Assembly: GCF_024166365.1 (NCBI RefSeq)
Contig: NC_064831.1
Location: forward strand, 47,431,768-47,495,767
Length of the DNA: 64,000 bases
Direction of reading: 5' to 3'
Origin: Elephas maximus indicus
Taxonomy: Eukaryota; Chordata; Mammalia; Proboscidea; Elephantidae
Shown: positions 22,926-33,305 of the stretch, in pieces
Position numbering within the stretch: the stretch's first letter is position 1
How the letters are laid out: every line of letters begins with the position of its first letter
The notes under the pieces: generated by a model
Told to the model about the DNA's origin: nothing
Seen by the model: only the letters and a program-made list of their open reading frames with translations
Database searches by the model: none
Program-made: the position numbers and the translations under genes

Positions 22926-23100
22926 GATAGGCCCTGGTGATGCAGTTGTTAAGAGCTGGCTGGTAACCACAAGGTCAGCAATTTGAATCCACCAGCTGCT
23001 TCTTGGAAACCCTATGGGGTAGTTCTACTCTGTTCTATAGGGTGGCTGTGAGTTGGATCGACTGGACGGTAACGGGTTCGGTTTTTCTGTTTTCAGTTTT
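22926..23100 (+). mobile_element. AfroSINE, short form
   Basis: AGGCCCTGGTGATGCAGTTG head, CAGCAATTTGAATCCACC B-box region and GGCTGTGAGTTGGATCGACT tail. It is followed within 30 bp by an opposite-strand copy. Confidence 0.93.
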
Positions 23101-23127
23101 TTTTAAATAGGCGCTACTTTTACTGAT

Positions 23128-23251
23128 AGCTACCCTATAGGACAGAGCAGAACTACCCCCATAGGGTTGCCAAGGAGAGTCTGGTGGATTCGAACTGCCG
23201 ATCTTTTGGTTAACAGCCGAACTCTTAACCACTGCACCCCTAGGGCTCCAT
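23128..23251 (-). mobile_element. AfroSINE, short form, tail-truncated
   Basis: Plus-strand reading from ATAGCTACCCTATAGGACAG to CTTAACCACTGCACCCCTAG. It lacks the distal tail. With the preceding copy it makes an inverted repeat of about 120 bp arms with a 27-bp loop region. Confidence 0.92.
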
Positions 23252-23284
23252 AAGGGCTGTTAGAGCGGTTATTCTGCGAAATGC

Positions 23285-23298
23285 CCACCAGGTGGCAG
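23285..23298 (+). promoter_or_regulatory. CTCF-like motif
   Basis: CCACCAGGTGGCAG fits the CTCF core (CCASYAGRKGGCR) at every constrained position. It lies just outside the inverted SINE pair. A sequence match only; occupancy is unknown. Confidence 0.45.
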
Positions 23299-23910
23299 CA
23301 TTGCACAAGCACCGCATTCACCAACGGCTCACTCTTGAACAAAACCGCTCTTAAGTTAGGGAGGCTATGTCCACACCTGGTTTGCTAATATGACGACAGT
23401 TGATGTCTGAACAAGAAGCACAGTGTTACATATCTCAGTAATCTTCTGTCCATTTATCAACCCGTCTATTTAGAAAAGATATCCTTTGTGCCCAGTAACT
23501 ATGTGAAAAAGTCTTGACCTTGTAAAATCTTTTGATAGAATCTGGCTTGTCTCTGGACAAGCTGTACTTCCTTGTTGAGGCACGAGGGGCAAGTGGAGGC
23601 CTTTAATGAAGACCCGCTCGGGCTGAGGAGATGGGAGGGGGCTGGTATTGGGTCTGGGTTGAAGGTGAAGGGGTTGGAGGTCAGGAAAGGGTGGGAGCAG
23701 GGTTTGATGGGGCATTTGGGGCCAGGCAGGCAGCTCTGTGCAATCTGCTTTACCTTTACAGAGAGCTGGGAGCTTGGAAAGCTTAGGGGTCTGAGAAGGC
23801 CGAGGGGAGAGAAGTGGGTAATAAACAACACTTCCCACACTGTCGATGGACATAAAGTCCTTCTTATTGGTAACTTGGTTCTAGGACTTCGGAAGGTCCT
23901 AGGAACAGGC
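23299..23910. other. unassigned DNA
   Basis: A frame of 194 residues is open on the minus strand at 23499-24083, but it runs into the neighbouring SINE and has no recognisable domain. I do not call it. Confidence 0.3.
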
Positions 23911-24115
23911 TGAAGTCCCTGGATGGTACGAAGAGTTAACATGCTCAACTGCTCACTGAAAGGTTGGAAGTTTGAGTCCACCCAGAAGCACCCTGGAAGA
24001 AAGGCCTGGGGATCTACTTCCAAAAAACCAGCCATTGAAAACCCTAGGATCCCAGTTCTACACGACACACATGGGGTAGCCATGAGTCAGAATTGACTCA
24101 GTGACAGCTGGTAGG
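23911..24115 (+). mobile_element. AfroSINE, long form, diverged
   Basis: AAGTCCCTGGATGGTACGAA head, GAAAGGCCTGGGGATCTACT block and AGCCATGAGTCAGAATTGAC tail. Confidence 0.9.
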
Positions 24116-24930
24116 AAGGGGTGGCAGGGCAGGAGGAGCCTGGACCCCAGGGAAGTCACCAGGCTGGCCACCACAAGGGATCACACCCCAGGTGTGTCTA
24201 CCACACACTCCGCCCTAACACGCACCCCCACCCCTCTTGGGAGGAGAAGCAGGAAGTCAAAATGGAGACCTCAGGCTTAGAAGAGGAAGAGATGGGCCTT
24301 TGCTGATGGTGGGAAATAACGGGAGCCACCAGAGCCCTGAGCTGTGATGTCCACAGTGGCAGCTCACATCCTTGAGTGTGACACACCCAGGACGACCTTC
24401 AAGAGGAGGCCAAGGAGACGCCCAGCAGTCACCAGTCCTCACACCCTCTCAGACACCTGCTTCCTGTACCTGAGAAGGTTGACAATGAGCCCTGGGGTGG
24501 GGGATCAGAGGGGCCTCTGGGACTGGCTGCACCATAGCTTCTCCCACAAGAGACGGGCTCCAGAGCAAGGTGGGGAAAGAGTTCCTAGCCAGGGGATGGC
24601 AGGGAACCGGGGGCACCTGAGTGCTGAGCCCTGACCCACTGGGGGAGGACGCACCTCAGCCCAGGGAGGGCCCAAAGCTGTCGGGTGGGAGGGCTTTAGC
24701 TTGCATTTCCTCTGAGTTCCCAGCCCAGCAGTAGTGTTGGGGAGCTTATGGAAGGAATGTGGGGTGCTGGAGAGAGGTTCTAGGCTGTGTTGGAAGGGAA
24801 TATAAGGAGCTACAACAAGCTTGGTGAGTTACAGCTTCAGAGGACCCCCCCCCCCTTTTTGACCTGTTAATCTTAAGATGACAGGTTTCCAACCCTTTTT
24901 TATAACTGCTGCATGAAATCTTGGAAAGAG
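24116..24930. other. single-copy-looking DNA with a C-run
   Basis: No gene or repeat family recognised. A run of about 13 C sits near 24.85 kb. Confidence 0.3.
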
Positions 24931-25310
24931 TAAACAAAGAGGATTACAAATGTCATATTAAAATAATTGCTATTACATACTTAAATGTAGTTACAGAGGA
25001 AGTTTATAGTAGAATTTGTATTCGAGTGCCATTGCTCTGGAGCTTAGACATTTTTTCTTTCTGTAAGCCTCGTACATGGAAACAAAAGGCATCGTGAGCA
25101 GTTCTGTAAGAATACATAAAAGTAAGTTACAAATGAAAAAGACTAATAAACACAGCACACTGTATATGCTGTAGAAATGTTTATTTTTAATAATGTGATA
25201 ATTATATAATTATCAATAAACACTTCAAACCACTTTAGATTAAATTTAAGTAAAAAATTATAAATGATTTCATAATTATATTTAAATAAAATAATTGGGA
25301 TTTAAAGGGC
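24931..25310. other. AT-rich stretch
   Basis: Very AT-rich with ATAATTATATAATTATC-like words. Possibly an old repeat or matrix-attachment-like DNA. Class not recognised. Confidence 0.3.
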
Positions 25311-26032
25311 TTTGAATTTTTCGTGTGTTTTGCGTATCACCCACAACTTGAAGTCCTCTAAGCTGTTGCATCTCGCCTGTGTGGAGGCCATGCCAGCCCC
25401 CAGGGTGTGTGGCTGACGGGGAAAGGCAGGAAGGTGGAGAGAGCTAAGGCCTCTTCTTCCAATGATAAGCCCCTTCCCCAGAGTAGATGTACCTGTCTTC
25501 TTAAAGTAGCTGTTTGCCCCAAAACAGAAGATATGAATTCCAAATGTCAAATACATTCATTTGTTTCTGTGTAACCGGATGTGGCCTAAGAGTGACAGTC
25601 ATTTTTCTGGAGAGTCCTTGACTTCTAGGCAGTCTTGGCACCTGCTCACCAACGCTGTGCCCAGGCACAAACTCCAGTTTGTGAAGACAGGTGAGCAGAC
25701 TCACCTGGTACTGGAGTCACAGCCGAGCACCAATGCAGGAGACAGGACCGGGTACAGGTCAGTCTGGTGGACTTGGGCCGGGCCAGGTAGACCTCCAGGG
25801 ACTGGCAGCTGCAGTGGCCTGATGAAGCCCTGGAGCAGGGGCCTGAGCAGGAGACCCCTGTGGGCAAGAACAAATGGCCAAGCAGGTCAGGGAGCCGGGA
25901 GGACCTTTGGGAGCCTAGCTGAGGTCCCCACCCAGAATGGGGTCAGCGGCCAGACTGGCCTGCTCAGGTGGCCCCACTTGGGCAGTGCTCTACTTTGCAG
26001 TAATAGCTAACTAATTGTTTTTAAAATACTAG
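25311..26032. other. unassigned DNA with a possible exon
   Basis: A 149-residue plus-strand frame (25561-26010) is open with no recognised domain. Inside it, 25629-25690 is bounded by TTGACTTCTAG and by GACAG|GTGAGC, an excellent donor. The encoded QSWHLLTNAVPRHKLQFVKT is unknown to me, so I leave it as an exon candidate only. Confidence 0.2.
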
Positions 26033-26530
26033 CTGATCAATGTTCATTGCAGCACTATTCACAATAGCCAAAAGGTGGAAAGAACAGAAATGTCCATCAA
26101 CTGAAGGATGGATAAACAAGACTTGGTACATACTTGCCATGGAATATCACTCAGCCACAGAGAAGAATGAAATCCTGACGCATGCCACAACACGGATCAA
26201 CCTTGAGGACGTAATGCTGCATGAAATAAGCCAGACACGAAAGGACAGGTAGTGAGTGTGTGACATCACTTAACGTGAAATAAGAAAACACTTAGAAATC
26301 AAAAGTAAAGAGCAGTTACCAGCGGTAGGAGAGAGCGGGGAGGAGGGGGTTTTGGCTTAGAGTGCATTGAAAATACCTTAATGGTGGTAGGATCATTTGG
26401 AAAAAGAGAGTGAAAAAGGTTACACAACTTGAAGAATGCAATCAATGTCACTGAAGTGTACATGTAGGAATCGATGAAATATTTGTATGCTTTGTTGTAT
26501 ACATATTGTTATAATAAAAAAATGTTAAAT
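26033..26530 (+). mobile_element. L1 3' end with ORF2 C-terminus
   Basis: The first 220 bp translate to the conserved L1 ORF2 C-terminal block ([49 protein letters not shown]). The 3' UTR follows, ending TATTGTTATAATAAAAAAAT. It is 5'-truncated and not functional. Confidence 0.92.
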
Positions 26531-27294
26531 ACATAGTTGATCAATTGAATTGTGTTTTTTCAAAATTGGTTTTGTGTGGATGGACTAGATTCCACTAAAA
26601 CACAGTGGAAATTTTCTGGGGAAAAAACTAAAATTTATAGCTCTAGGTGTATTAGACTCCCAGGTCAAGGAGAAAAATTAATTACTTTAGAGCCATATTA
26701 CATGGCAGCCAGGGTCCTGCTGGCATTGTTGCATATAGGTACCTGAACTTTTCCTACAATAACACCTTATTAATTTGAAACTCAAAGAACAAAAAGAAAA
26801 ATTCTCCAAACCCCCAGTGGACTTTGCATTTACCGGGTCAGCTTATCTCAGCATTCTTATTAAACAGCAATAAGATGTCCAGTGGGTTGCGGGCTAGCGG
26901 TGGCTTTGAAATACTCATTTTTAATTAATCAACACTGAAATAATGAAGTTTTGCTGGAATTTGGTCTGATTTCATTAGCTTGAGCTTTCTGCAGCCCCTT
27001 AACCCTCTCCATGCCAGTCAGAAAAGCCCTCGGCAAAGGCTTTGACTGGGCCCTTTGCCAGAAGAACCCGGCTGCCGCTCGCAAGGTCCTGCCTTGCTTG
27101 CCTCTCTGAACAGCAGTGGGGACCCTACTTTGCTCAGTGGTCTACGGGATAACCTGTTTTATTTGTTTATTTTTTTTAACTTGCCATCACTGCCAACTCA
27201 GCGTGTCTAAAGAGCAGCTCGTCATCTTTCGTCCCCTGGTGACACCCCCAACCACCCAGGCTCAGTACCACCCTGATGGGTTTTGTTGTTGTTG
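26531..27294. other. unassigned AT-leaning DNA
   Basis: No gene or repeat recognised. Confidence 0.3.
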
Positions 27295-27668
27295 TTTGTT
27301 TTTAGTAAACTTTGTTTTCTAGAGCAGTTTTAGGTTTGCAGACAAATTGTGAGGCAGCACAGCGTGTTCCCGTGCATCCGGTCCTCCTGCACACCGTTTC
27401 CCTGCTGGCAACATCTTGGGTTCCCGTGCAACGTTCGCCAGAGCTGATGAACGGCATTAACTAACACCCCTGGTTTACATTAGGGCTCACTCTGGATTAG
27501 ACGATTCTATGGGTTTTGATTAACGGATAATGGCAGGGGTCCCCCACGACAGTATCACGGAGAATGTAGTTTCATGACCTTAAAAACGCCTTGTACCCCA
27601 CCTGTTCATCCCTCTCCCTCTATCCTCCTCTCAGCTCTTGGAAACCACTGATCTTTTTCCTGTTTCTA
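27295..27668 (-). mobile_element. L1 3' region, antisense
   Basis: TTTTCTAGAGCAGTTTTAGG, TTTACATTAGGGCTCACTCT, TTCTATGGGTTTTGATTAAC and TTGGAAACCACTGATCTTTT are standard antisense old-L1 words. It is interrupted on the right by the RTE tail that follows. Confidence 0.85.
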
Positions 27669-27905
27669 TGTTGTTGTTGTTAGGTGCTGTCAAGCTGGTT
27701 CCGACTCAAGGTGACCCTATGTGCAATAGAACAAAATACTGCCTGGTCCTGCACCACCTTCACAGTTCTTGTCATGCTCCAGCCCGTTGTTGCAGCCACT
27801 GTGTCAGTCCGTGTCGTTGATGGTCTTATTTTCCGCTGACCCTCTACTTTACCAAGCATGATGTCCTTTTCCAGGGACTGATCCCTCCTGATAACATGTC
27901 CAAAG
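27669..27905 (-). mobile_element. RTE LINE 3' end, antisense
   Basis: TTGTTGTTGTTAGGTGCTGT, CAGCCCGTTGTTGCAGCCAC and TTTACCAAGCATGATGTCCT match, almost word for word, the start of the longer RTE copy at 34.64 kb. Only the terminal 235 bp were retained, inside an L1 copy. Confidence 0.9.
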
Positions 27906-27984
27906 TAATTGTTATTTTTGTAAGCACGCTATGCCACACGTTACATGTGTGGGCGTGTTATTTACATGGGCATATTATTTGCAA

Positions 27985-28130
27985 AAAAATACAGTAGTGG
28001 TTACCAGGGCTGGGAGGACAGCGGTGATGGATGCGTAGCAGGGGAAATGTACTTAATGTCACTTTAAAATGGTTACATTAGATTTTATGTTATGTGTATT
28101 TTTATCATAATATTAAAAAAAGGGAGAGAC
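27985..28130 (+). mobile_element. L1 3' end fragment
   Basis: GTAGTGGTTACCAGGGCTGG, GAAATGTACTTAATGTCACT and TTATGTTATGTGTATTTTTA lead into an A-rich end. This is the typical L1M 3' terminus. Confidence 0.85.
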
Positions 28131-28611
28131 TTAAAAGAGACTAATCGACAGTTGCTATGTGTGGGTTTTATTTGATTCTGATTCAAACAAACAAATCTGT
28201 AAAAAAAACAGTTATGACATTTGACACATTTAGAAATTTGAACACTGGCTGGACATTCGATAATACTGAGGCATTATTTGTTAATCTTTTCAGGTTTGAT
28301 AAAGGTATTTTTCATTATTTTTAAAAAAGAATCCTTATCTTTTAGAGCTACTGAAATATTTACAGAAAAAAAAGGAAGATGCCTACAATTTATGTACAAA
28401 TAATCAGGAGGAGGGGAACAGGTGAGGGTGTGAATGAAATAAGATTGGCTGTAGTGGACAATGTTGAAGCTAGGGGTATATGGGGCCCATTATATGTTCT
28501 ATTTTTGTATATGTGTAAATTTTTCTGTATTTCCCTAATTATTTTTATTTAAAAATAAATAAGAGAAAAGGGTGGAAGGAAGGGAGAATTGAAAGAAAGA
28601 AAAACCATCAG
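28131..28611 (+). mobile_element. ancient dispersed repeat, class uncertain
   Basis: AAATTTGAACACTGGCTGGA, GAATCCTTATCTTTTAGAGC, ACTGAAATATTTACAG and TATTTTTGTATATGTGTAAA appear in this order in a repeat I have seen in many placental genomes, but I cannot name it safely. Confidence 0.45.
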
Positions 28612-28795
28612 TTGCGGCCGAGGTAAGGCAACCCCATGTGTGTCAGAGTAGAAATGTGCTCCACAGGATTTTCAGTGCCTGTTTTTTCAGATGTAGATCA
28701 CCAGGCCTTTCTTCCGAGGTGCCTCTGGGTGGACTCCAACCTCCAACCTTTTGGTTAGCAGTTGAGTGTGTTAACCGTTTACACCCCAGGGATTC
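28612..28795 (-). mobile_element. AfroSINE, long form
   Basis: CAACCCCATGTGTGTCAGAG tail side, AGGCCTTTCTTCCGAGGTGC block and TTAACCGTTTACACCCCAGG head. The extreme tail (GTCGATTCC part) is missing. Confidence 0.9.
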
Positions 28796-30484
28796 TGAAA
28801 GAAAGAAACCATGGCCAAAGCAACAGTCTAATAAGGGGTGTCAGGCCTGACCTCTGCAGACCGTTGCCCACCACGCTCGCTGTGGCTGATCTGCTGGCTG
28901 GCGGGGATCTCCATCGTCCTCCCTCCGCCCCGCACGCCCGCTTGCCAGATGCCCTTCCCAAACAGTGTTATCAGGGCTGTGACCACCTGGGCCTGGCCGC
29001 ACGACTGTTTTCTGAGGAACAAAGTGGACTCCTGTGGACCAATGCAGCAAGAATGGCGATGTCATGTGGCCACCACTGTTGCAGGACAAGGACTTCCAGC
29101 TATGGCCCTCCTATAAGTTGCATTTGGAAAGCAGAGAGCTGGGACGTGTGAGGAGGAGGAAGTTGAAAACCTTGAGGAGAGGAGAGCAGGCAGCAGCTTA
29201 GGGAAGGGAGGGGGGTTACTTTTGGATCAGAGGTTGGGAATTCTCATCAAAGGAGTTTGAACTGAACTGGAGAAAGAGATACACCACACAGCATCGTGAG
29301 GACGGTTCTTAGTCGAACTGAAAACCCCCAGGGAGATGTGCCTCTTCCTTGCTCAAGGCTGAACACTGTGGGCAGGTGGTCCACCTTGAGGTGGCTGGTG
29401 CCCCAACAGAAGGTCGTTTGCCCACTGGCTGATTAGAACCAAGACGCATCTCCTTCCCACGGAAGCAGTAGGTGGTAGCTGGGCTCACAAGCTCGCCTGT
29501 AAAAGTTCATTTAGCCAGTTTAAATGCTGAGCATTAGCACCTGAAGTAGGTACAACACCTTTAAAGGCTTGGCAAGTTAGATAATAACACAGGAATTATA
29601 GGTCAGGTCAGAGATATGTGCCTGGAAGCACACGGGGTTGAGAGGAGCAAGGGAGCCCTTCAGTGAGGTGGCCAGAGTGGGATGTCACCTGGACTCTCAG
29701 TGTTGGACAAATCACATTGACAGGAAAATGTCACTGTCCTTCCTCACCTTTAATAAGAAAAATTCTAGTGTTTGCTTTGGGGCGATTCGCACATAAGCCT
29801 TGAACTAGGCCCCGTGAATTAGAGGGAATGTTAGGAGTGAACTCAGATTTACCCAAGGCAGACATTGCTGTGCTCAGGGGAGCTAAAGGGATCACACCAC
29901 AGATCTCCAGGGTTCCTCAGGTACAGCATCGCTGCCCCAGGCTCCTCCGTATTCCTGTCTCTGGTCTCCCTGGCCTGACTTCTGTCTCCCACTTTTGTCA
30001 TAACTGCAGGGTCAGGCTGGCTCTTGTCTTCGTCTTTATTTTTGATGCTCCTAATAAGGCCTTCCCTAAGTGATCTTTTCCACCAGGCCCCATAATGTCT
30101 TCCTGGAACCAGCATCCACAAATACCAGACTCTTTTTTTGTTAAAAAAAATTAGGTTAAAAAAACAGGTCTCTGATGGCGTGCTTATTTCAGGAAAAAAA
30201 AAATTTCAGGAAGCATTGAATTAATTATTTCCATTCAGAAAAACATCGTATCGGAGTCCATTCCTGCTTCCAGTCCCCAGCGAACTTCAGGAAGAAGCAA
30301 ATGCAAAGCAATCTTACAGTGAGCAGTTGGAAGGAGGAAAGGATCCTCATTTTCCCAAGAATGAGCCTTTAATAATTAATGTATCTAAGAAGATGAATTC
30401 CTTGATTCTCTCCTCCCACTCCACGATAGGAAACTGCTCATTGTTCACTCATTTCTCACCCATCAACTGTGATGCATCAGCTGT
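28796..30484. other. single-copy-looking DNA
   Basis: About 1.7 kb with no recognised repeat. Frames at 28.76-29.15 kb are open on both strands and carry no family signature. Oligo-A runs occur near 30.14-30.20 kb. Confidence 0.3.
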
Positions 30485-30995
30485 TGCCGTGATACTGCTG
30501 TGTAACAAAACTCAGCACTAGCTTAAAACATGTAGTAGCTTAAAACAACGACCATTTATTATTTTTCACGCGTCTACAGGTTGGCGGGTGGTTCTGGTGA
30601 TTGGGCCAGGCTTGGCTGAACTTAGCTGGGTTCGTTGCTCATGTGTCTGTGGTCGTTTGGTGTCAGGCCAGGGGAGGGGCGATCTGGGATGGCCTCTGTA
30701 GGATGAATTGGCTCCACTCCAGAGACCAGTCCACTCTTGATCTCTTGCCCTCCAGTAGGCAAGTCCAGGCGTGTTCTCAAGGCAGAGGCAGGGTCCCCGG
30801 AGAGGAGCGCAAGCATTCAAGTCCCCCTGAAGGTTACTTCTGGTGCATTTTGTCTGCCAAGGCAAGTCACAAGGCCAGGCCAGGTTCCAGGGACGAGGAA
30901 ATGCACCCCCTTCTTGATGGAAGAAGCTACAAAACCACACCGTCGAGGGTGTGACTACATGGAGGCCCTTAACTGTGGCCATGACTGCGAACAAT
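30485..30995 (-). mobile_element. ancient LTR-like repeat, family uncertain
   Basis: Plus-strand words TGCTGTGTAACAAAACTCAG, TAGCTTAAAACAACGACCAT, TTATTATT, GCCAAGGCAAGTCACAAGGC, CCCTTCTTGATGGAAGAAGC and CTGTGGCCATGACTGCGAAC follow in order a widespread mammalian LTR-type repeat that I know by sequence but not reliably by name. Open frames over it are shadows. Orientation is a guess. Confidence 0.5.
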
Positions 30996-31039
30996 CAGAT
31001 CTGCCAAAACATTTTTTTTTCTTTTTTGATATGCTTGGT

Positions 31040-31215
31040 TTTTTGTTTTTTATCTTTTGTATATTTTTTATTGTGGTAAATATATATGTAACAAGTTGTT
31101 TGATTTTTCAATATTCATCACATGTACAATTCCGAGACATTACTTATGTTTACCATGTTGTTCAAACATTACCATTATCTGTTTCCAAATTTTCCCGTCA
31201 CCTTTAATGGAAGTT
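31040..31215 (-). mobile_element. L1 3' UTR, antisense, left part
   Basis: TATTGTGGTAAATATATATG, AATATTCATCACATGTACAA and TTTACCATGTTGTTCAAACA. It is split by the next SINE and resumes at 31378. Confidence 0.8.
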
Positions 31216-31377
31216 TGGAGTCCTGGTGGCACGGTGGTTAAGAGCTCGGCTGCTAACCAAAAGATTAGCAGTTTGAATCTACCAGCCTCTCCTTGGAAAC
31301 CCTATGGGGCTGTTCACTCTGTCCTATAGGGTTGCTATGAGTCAGAATCAACTTAATGGCACCAATTTTTTTTGGTT
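31216..31377 (+). mobile_element. AfroSINE, short form, inside L1
   Basis: GGAGTCCTGGTGGCACGGTG head, AGCAGTTTGAATCTACC B-box region and TTGCTATGAGTCAGAATCAA tail, then oligo-T. Confidence 0.95.
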
Positions 31378-31560
31378 AGCAGAAGCTCGGTGTCCCCTAA
31401 GCAGTCAGTCTCCTTTTCCCCTCCCTCCCACTGTCCCTGGTGACCACTAATAAACTTTGGTATCTATACACTTGCCCATTCTAGGTAATTTGTAGAAGTG
31501 AGATCATACAATGTTTGTCCCTTTATGGCCGACAATGTTTTTCTTTTACCTGTGGCTTAG
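31378..31560 (-). mobile_element. L1 3' UTR, antisense, right part
   Basis: AGAAGCTCGGTGTCCCCTAA, TGACCACTAATAAACTTTGG and AGTGAGATCATACAATGTTT continue the L1 interrupted by the SINE. The same words occur at 36.69-36.77 kb. Confidence 0.8.
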
Positions 31561-31939
31561 GCCAATTTCAGATATTGAGGAGGCTCATTGAGGTCCTACA
31601 TCTGTATTGCTAATTCCCAGAGAAGTGGGCAAGAAGAGCATGCCAACACTGTAAAAGTCCTTCTTCATGTGATGAGCATTTCTGGGGCACTCACTGAGCA
31701 GGCCTTTGATTGGAGGTGCCCTAGGGCACATAGCACAGTGCAAGCCCTCCCACCCTCCAGGTGCTCAGCACAGCAGGACCACCCTGGATTTGAACAAAGG
31801 AGGCACCTACACAGCTCTGGGGGGAACCCCTGGGCAAATGAGCTGTGGTCTTGGAAGATGAGCCAGAGTTCTCTGGAAAGAGGAGGGAAGACTTGCAGAG
31901 AGAGGCCTTGGGATAAAAGGTGGCATGTTTACAGGAAAG
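31561..31939. other. unassigned DNA
   Basis: No repeat or gene recognised. Confidence 0.3.
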
Positions 31940-32140
31940 CAAGCTGCTTGTAGGACAGGGCAGGTCCCAGGTTGTGAGGGGCCTCGTCAACCTGTCTATG
32001 GAGTATGGACTTTACTGGAAGCCACTGGAAGGCTTAAGCTGGACCAATGTGATCAGATTTCCCTTTCGGAAATGTCACTGGGGTGGCAGAAGGGCGGAGG
32101 GAGAGCTGAACACAGGGAGACCAGGGGGAAAGCCTCCATT
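31940..32140 (-). mobile_element. L2 LINE fragment, antisense
   Basis: CAGGTTGTGAGGGGCCTCGT, GGACTTTACTGGAAGCCACT and TGGACCAATGTGATCAGATT fit the antisense L2 motif order (GTAGGGCCTTG, GACTTTGGATTTTAC, GAAGCCATTGGAGG, GTGACATGATC). Confidence 0.7.
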
Positions 32141-32621
32141 CAGGTTGGAGTTTCTACGACCTCCCACCTGCTGGCTGAAACTGGGAGATGCCCTGGAGTG
32201 TCTAAACCTCTCGGTTGCTAGCTTGGAGTTATGCAAGCAAGCGTGGGGTGAACCAGGGCAGGGCTGAGAAGCTTTGCCCTTTCTGCTCTTGGCCAACTTC
32301 ATAACAGGTTAGCTTTTAAACTTCTGGCTCATTCCAGACACTAGGCCTCTAGCCCCAGAGGAGAACGTGGCCTCCCTGACCCTGCATAAAATTTCCACTT
32401 TCTGGGAAACACGCCCTGTGTGGGCTAGGTGAGGGAGCTGTGCACAAATCATTTATGTCTCGAAGCTTCCCTCTCTGACCTCTGTGTTTAGTGCACAAAG
32501 GTTCCATCCTGGGAGCATGACTAGCTGCAATTTTCTTCTTCGGATGCTTTGTTCAGCCGTCCTGAGCGTTCAAATTTCCAGCCCTTCGCCCACCACAACT
32601 GGGTGGCCACCAAGCCTTATC
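32141..32621. other. unassigned DNA
   Basis: No repeat or gene recognised. Confidence 0.3.
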
Positions 32622-32742
32622 GGAAGTGTAATAGGCAGAATAATGTCATCCCCACCCTGCAAATATGTCCTCATCCTAATTCCTGGAGCCCGTGTATATG
32701 TAACATCAAACGAAAAGGTAGCAGATGGAATTAATGTTGCTA
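32622..32742 (+). mobile_element. MLT1-type LTR, 5' part
   Basis: TAATAGGCAGAATAATGTCA, TCCTCATCCTAATTCCTGGA and AAGGTAGCAGATGGAATTAA are MLT1 5'-half words. The element is cut by an AfroSINE and resumes at 32931. Confidence 0.85.
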
Positions 32743-32930
32743 AAGGCTTAGAGGTTATGCACTTGGCTCTAACTGAAAGGTCAGTGGTTCAAACCCATCA
32801 GCCTCAGAAGAAAGATGTGGCAGTCTGCTTTCCTAAAGGTTTACAGCCTTGGAAACCCTATGGGGCAGGTCTACTCTGTCCTATAGGGTCCTGGGAGTTG
32901 AAATTGACACAATAGCACACAACAACAGCA
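32743..32930 (+). mobile_element. AfroSINE, long form, inside MLT1
   Basis: AGGTCAGTGGTTCAAACCCA, GATGTGGCAGTCTGCTTTCC and GGGTCCTGGGAGTTGAAATT; it ends in a CACAACAACAG repeat tail. The first bases of the head are eroded. Confidence 0.9.
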
Positions 32931-33305
32931 ATCACCTGGCCTTTAACTAGGGTGTGGAGTCTGGATTATCCAGGTCCCAATGTAATCACAAGGGTCCTTA
33001 AAAGTGGAAGAGGCAGGCAGAGAGGAGGCAAGCATGGTACCACATGAGAACCCAGCCCAGCATTGCTGGCTTTCAGGATGGAGGAGGGGGCCATGAGCCA
33101 GGGATGCAGGCAGCCTCTGTAAGCTGGAACCAGTAAGGAATGGATTTTCAAATGAGCTTCCAGAAGGAACAGCCCTGCTGGCCCCTGGATTTTAGCCCAG
33201 CGAGGCCCATGTCAGAACTACAGAACTGTAAGATAATCAGTGTGCCTTGTTTAAGCCCTAAGTTTGTGGTAATTTGTTGTAGCAGCAGTAGGAAACTAAT
33301 CCAGG
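32931..33305 (+). mobile_element. MLT1-type LTR, 3' part
   Basis: CTGGATTATCCAGGTCCCAA, GTCCTTAAAAGTGGAAGAGG, CATTGCTGGCTTTCAGGATG, GAACTGTAAGATAATCAGTG and GCAGCAGTAGGAAACTAATC complete the LTR in the correct order. Confidence 0.88.

Noticed and set aside
23499-24083. 194-residue minus-strand frame
   Set aside because: Runs into the AfroSINE at 23911; no domain; overlaps an open plus frame.
30566-31207. Frames of 117-156 residues near 30.6-31.2 kb
   Set aside because: They lie across an ancient LTR-like repeat and an antisense L1 3' UTR.
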